NCBI GenBank assembly: GCA_964415675.1
Contig: CAYQBG010000009.1
Span: forward strand, 1-64,000
DNA: 64,000 nt
Reading direction: 5' to 3'
Source: UBA5336 sp964415675
Lineage (GTDB): Bacteria; Pseudomonadota; Alphaproteobacteria; Caulobacterales; Hyphomonadaceae
Shown: positions 61,557-64,000 of the stretch, one piece after another
How the letters are laid out: every line of letters begins with the position of its first letter
Position numbering within the stretch: position 1 is the stretch's first letter
The notes under the pieces: model-generated
Databases searched by the model: none
The model's input: only the letters and a program-made list of their open reading frames with translations
Told to the model about the DNA's origin: nothing
Program-made: the position numbers and the translations under genes

Positions 61557-62458
61557 TTCAGGATCGCCTTTTGCACATGAAGGCGGTTTTCAGCCTCGTC
61601 AAAGACGAGCGACCGGGGCCCGTCAATCACCTCGGGATCGACCTCTTCGCCGCGATGGGCCGGCAGGCAATGCAGGAAAACCGCCTCCGGTTTCGCCAGC
61701 GCCATCAGATCGGTGGTCACGGCGAAATCATCAAGGATGGCAAGCCGCTCATCGCCATCTGAATCGCCCATCGAGACGAAAGTGTCTGCGATCACGACAT
61801 CCGCGCCGTCTGCTGCCGCCTCGGCGCTGTCATAAAGCTCGATATCACCGCCAAGCGCGCGCGCCAGCTCGACATCATCATCTTCCGGCGCATAGCGCTC
61901 CGGTGTGCCGACCGCGAGAGAGAAGCCGAATTTCGGAGCGGCGTGGATGAAGCTGGAACAGACATTGTTGCCATCGCCGACCCAGGCAAGGCGGGCCCCT
62001 TCCAGCTTCAGCCCATGCTCCTCAAGCGTCATCAGGTCGGCCATGATCTGGCAGGGATGGGAACGATCAGTCAGACCATTGATCACGGGCACGCGTGAGG
62101 AGGCGGCAAAATCCTCGACATCGGAATGGTCATTTGCGCGGATCATCACCGCATCGACATATCGCGAAATGACCCTCGCCGTATCCTCAATCGTCTCTCC
62201 GCGCCCCAGCTGCATCTCGCCCGACGAGGCGACGATGGCGCTTCCGCCCAGCTGGCGTATCGCCATATCGAAGGAGAAACGTGTCCGTGTCGAGGATTTC
62301 TCGAAGATCATGGCCAGGACATGGCCCGACAGCAGCGCGCCGTCATCCACCTGTCCGTTTGGCCAGCCGGCGCGGGCCGCCTTCATCGCGAGTGCGTCAT
62401 CGAGTATCGTGCGCAACTGCGCCGGCTCGATCGCGATCAGGTCAAGGAAATGCTTCAT
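61535..62458 (-). CDS. argF: Ornithine carbamoyltransferase
   Basis: This 307-residue enzyme joins ornithine and carbamoyl phosphate to form citrulline. The carbamoyl-phosphate motif STRTRFSFD, the HPCQIMADL loop and the catalytic Cys in FLHCLPAHRG are all present. The start overlaps the argD stop as ATGA. It belongs to the argD-argF-hslO operon in the cytoplasm. Confidence 0.94.
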   Translation of the reverse strand: MKHFLDLIAIEPAQLRTILDDALAMKAARAGWPNGQVDDGALLSGHVLAMIFEKSSTRTRFSFDMAIRQLGGSAIVASSGEMQLGRGETIEDTARVISRYVDAVMIRANDHSDVEDFAASSRVPVINGLTDRSHPCQIMADLMTLEEHGLKLEGARLAWVGDGNNVCSSFIHAAPKFGFSLAVGTPERYAPEDDDVELARALGGDIELYDSAEAAADGADVVIADTFVSMGDSDGDERLAILDDFAVTTDLMALAKPEAVFLHCLPAHRGEEVDPEVIDGPRSLVFDEAENRLHVQKAILKWCLEKI

Positions 62459-63651
62459 TCGCCATCCCCGGGCGCCCAGGCCGCCAGGCTTTCATCAATG
62501 ATCGCGACCGCCTCTCGCACATCGCTGTCCGTGATCACCAGCGGCGGCGCCAGGCGAAGCACATTATCGCCGGCCACGCCGACGAGCAGCCGGCGATCGC
62601 GACAACCCATCTGAACCGCTTTTGGCGCCGCTTTCAGACGCAGGCCGGTCAGCAGGCCCTTGCCAGTGACGCCATCCACCTTGCCGGGATGGCTGTCGGC
62701 AAGGCTTTTCAAGCCCTGCGCCACCGTACCGGACACCCGGCGGACCTCCTCAAGGAAGGCCTTATCAGAGATGATATCCCAAACAACGTTCCCCACAGCC
62801 ATGGCCAGCGGATTGCCCCCATAGGTCGAGCCATGGCTGCCCGGCTGCATGACAATGCCGGTCGCCTCTGTCGTCAGGCAGGCGCCAAACGGAAAGCCCG
62901 AGCCCACGCCCTTCGCGACGCACATGATATCGGGCTGGGCCGCTTCGGCCCATTCATGCGCGAACAGCTTACCCGTGCGACCCATGCCACACTGGACTTC
63001 GTCATAGATCAGCAGCGCGCCGCGCTCATCGCACAACTTGCGCAGGCCGGTCAGGCACTCTTCCGGCATGGCGCGCACGCCGCCCTCGCCCTGGACCGGC
63101 TCGACGAAGACAGCCGCCGTCCTGTCCGTCACCGCAGCATCCAGGGCCTCATGATCACCCCATTCCAGCTGGGTGAAACCGGGCATCTCCGGGCCGAAGC
63201 CTTCAAGATATTTGGGGTTGCCACCGGCATTGATCGCGCCAAGAGAGCGACCGTGGAACGCGCCTGTGAAGGTGATGAATTCGATCCGTTCAGGCGCGCC
63301 ATTCGCCCAGTGATACTTGCGCGCCGTTTTCAGCGCGCATTCCACCGCCTCGGTACCCGAATTCGTGAAGAAAACCCGGTCGGCAAAGGTTCGCGCACAG
63401 ATTTTCGCCGCCAGTTCCTCGCCAGCGGGCACGCGAAACATGTTCGATGTGTGCCAGAGCTTTTCGGCCTGGGCCTTCAGCGCCTCGACCAGACGCGGGT
63501 GACTGTGGCCGAGCGAAGTCACCGCAATACCCGCAATGAAATCGAGATAGGCCGCGCCGTCCTCGGTAAACAGGCGTACGCCTTCGCCTCGCACGAAAGC
63601 CTCGTCCGGCGGTCGATAGACGGGCATGATGTGCTGGCGGGGATCAGACAT
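62455..63651 (-). CDS. argD: Acetylornithine aminotransferase family protein
   Basis: ATG at 63651 follows AAGGAGG and gives 398 residues; a longer in-frame reading has no such site. The PLP-binding Lys lies in CVAKGVGSGFP, with the phosphate loop NSGTEAVECA and the family strand LLIYDEVQCGMGRTG. It transaminates N-acetylglutamate semialdehyde in arginine synthesis; succinyldiaminopimelate may be a second substrate. It is the first gene of the arginine operon. Confidence 0.93.
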   Translation of the reverse strand: MSDPRQHIMPVYRPPDEAFVRGEGVRLFTEDGAAYLDFIAGIAVTSLGHSHPRLVEALKAQAEKLWHTSNMFRVPAGEELAAKICARTFADRVFFTNSGTEAVECALKTARKYHWANGAPERIEFITFTGAFHGRSLGAINAGGNPKYLEGFGPEMPGFTQLEWGDHEALDAAVTDRTAAVFVEPVQGEGGVRAMPEECLTGLRKLCDERGALLIYDEVQCGMGRTGKLFAHEWAEAAQPDIMCVAKGVGSGFPFGACLTTEATGIVMQPGSHGSTYGGNPLAMAVGNVVWDIISDKAFLEEVRRVSGTVAQGLKSLADSHPGKVDGVTGKGLLTGLRLKAAPKAVQMGCRDRRLLVGVAGDNVLRLAPPLVITDSDVREAVAIIDESLAAWAPGDGE

Positions 63652-64000
63652 TTGCTGGGCCTCCTTCAGGCCTTTGGGCTGCGGGAAGCGCAAACCGTTT
63701 GCCATGCCGTGAAGGCAAGTCAACCAGCGAGCCCCGAAAGTCGCGGATTACACCGATTTAACCGGTTTTCGATTCTTAGGAACTTGACGAAAAACGATAT
63801 GTTATTATTGTTTATCGGTAAGTCAGCTGCGGATCGGTCGGCACCATTCCACGCCCCCTACCTCACCCCTGAGCGCCGGCCGGTTCGCGACTGATTGAAC
63901 TTCCGAAACCCCTCCTGAGGCGGCCCGGGCTGTTGGGTCGCCTCCTTTCTTCCCGGCAGCTGAGCAGATTTCGGGCAGGGTGTGCAAGTACCTGAAAAGA
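63652..64000. other. Upstream region of argD with possible small plus-strand transcript
   Basis: This 349-base region upstream of argD holds no long gene. It contains a 31-codon plus-strand frame at 63799-63894 starting MLLLFIGK, an inverted repeat CGATA/TATCG at 63795-63817 and a hairpin terminator at 63917-63944. TTGACG at 63784 could be a -35 element. The last 50 bases show nothing recognisable. Confidence 0.4.
63917..63944 (+). terminator. Hairpin terminator for a small plus-strand transcript
   Basis: GAGGCGGCCC pairs with GGGTCGCCTC (one G-U pair) across an 8-base loop, followed by CTTTCTT on the plus strand. Nothing on the plus strand upstream except the small frame at 63799 would need it, so it suggests a short transcript or attenuator. 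Confidence 0.55.

Noticed and set aside
63795..63817. CGATA/TATCG palindrome as a Zur-type zinc box
   Set aside because: Only loosely like the alphaproteobacterial Zur consensus and no zinc gene is in view.
62281..63894. Long plus-strand frame opposite argF and argD
   Set aside because: It lies opposite two well-supported genes, shows no family sequence over most of its length and has no ribosome binding site. Only its last 31 codons fall outside those genes and are discussed separately.

Overview
The window reads as high-GC chromosomal DNA from an alphaproteobacterium. Supporting signs are an argD-argF-hslO operon, a cysG-DUF2849-cysI-DUF934-cysH sulfur-assimilation operon, a membrane-anchored CycM-type cytochrome c, and small-type purL with a separate purQ. 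Hyphomonadales/Maricaulales is a reasonable guess, but that is inference. I saw no rRNA, tRNA, transposase or CRISPR array.

Region 1 (about 83-26143, all on the minus strand) is the striking part: 17 tightly packed genes, many joined by ATGA or few-base overlaps. In transcription order they encode: an exported CHAT peptidase; an exported protein of unknown family; an exported TPR protein; a response regulator; its sensor kinase; an exported caspase-like peptidase; a membrane-anchored vWA protein; a membrane-anchored trypsin-like protease; SrfA-, SrfB- and SrfC-like proteins (proline-rich membrane protein, actin/Hsp70-fold ATPase, P-loop GTPase-like protein); another proline-rich membrane protein; an exported vWA protein; an ABC ATPase and FtsX-type permease; an FGE-sulfatase-fold lipoprotein; a glycine-zipper protein; and a coiled-coil lipoprotein. 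SrfABC alone is a known but poorly understood virulence-associated set. Its union here with three different envelope-directed protease folds, two vWA proteins, a transporter and a two-component system looks like an undescribed envelope-spanning NTP-driven machine. That is the main finding.

Region 2 (about 26247-35570, plus strand) is a metal-resistance segment. It holds a probably frameshifted CGEC-motif gene, a TauE/SafE-type permease, a Cys/His-rich exported protein, a CusCBA-type RND efflux system and a CusF-like lipoprotein, followed by a half-size GDT1/UPF0016 protein.

Region 3 (35670-53254) is mostly housekeeping: a GT8-like glycosyltransferase and an epimerase, purL, an exported protein of unknown function, a DMT permease, a DUF418 protein, a universal stress protein behind a perfect FNR/FixK box, and a beta-oxidation group (acyl-CoA dehydrogenase, thioesterase, two tiny membrane proteins, thiolase, FadB-like protein). 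The acyl-CoA dehydrogenase has a MerR-type palindrome upstream. Next come purQ, an entericidin-like lipoprotein, a cytochrome c with a long acidic tail, and prephenate dehydratase.

Region 4 (53259-63651) holds DUF2332, the assimilatory sulfate/sulfite reduction operon with a GST inserted in it, a divergent LysR regulator, and hslO-argF-argD. The last 349 bases contain a possible small transcript with its own terminator.
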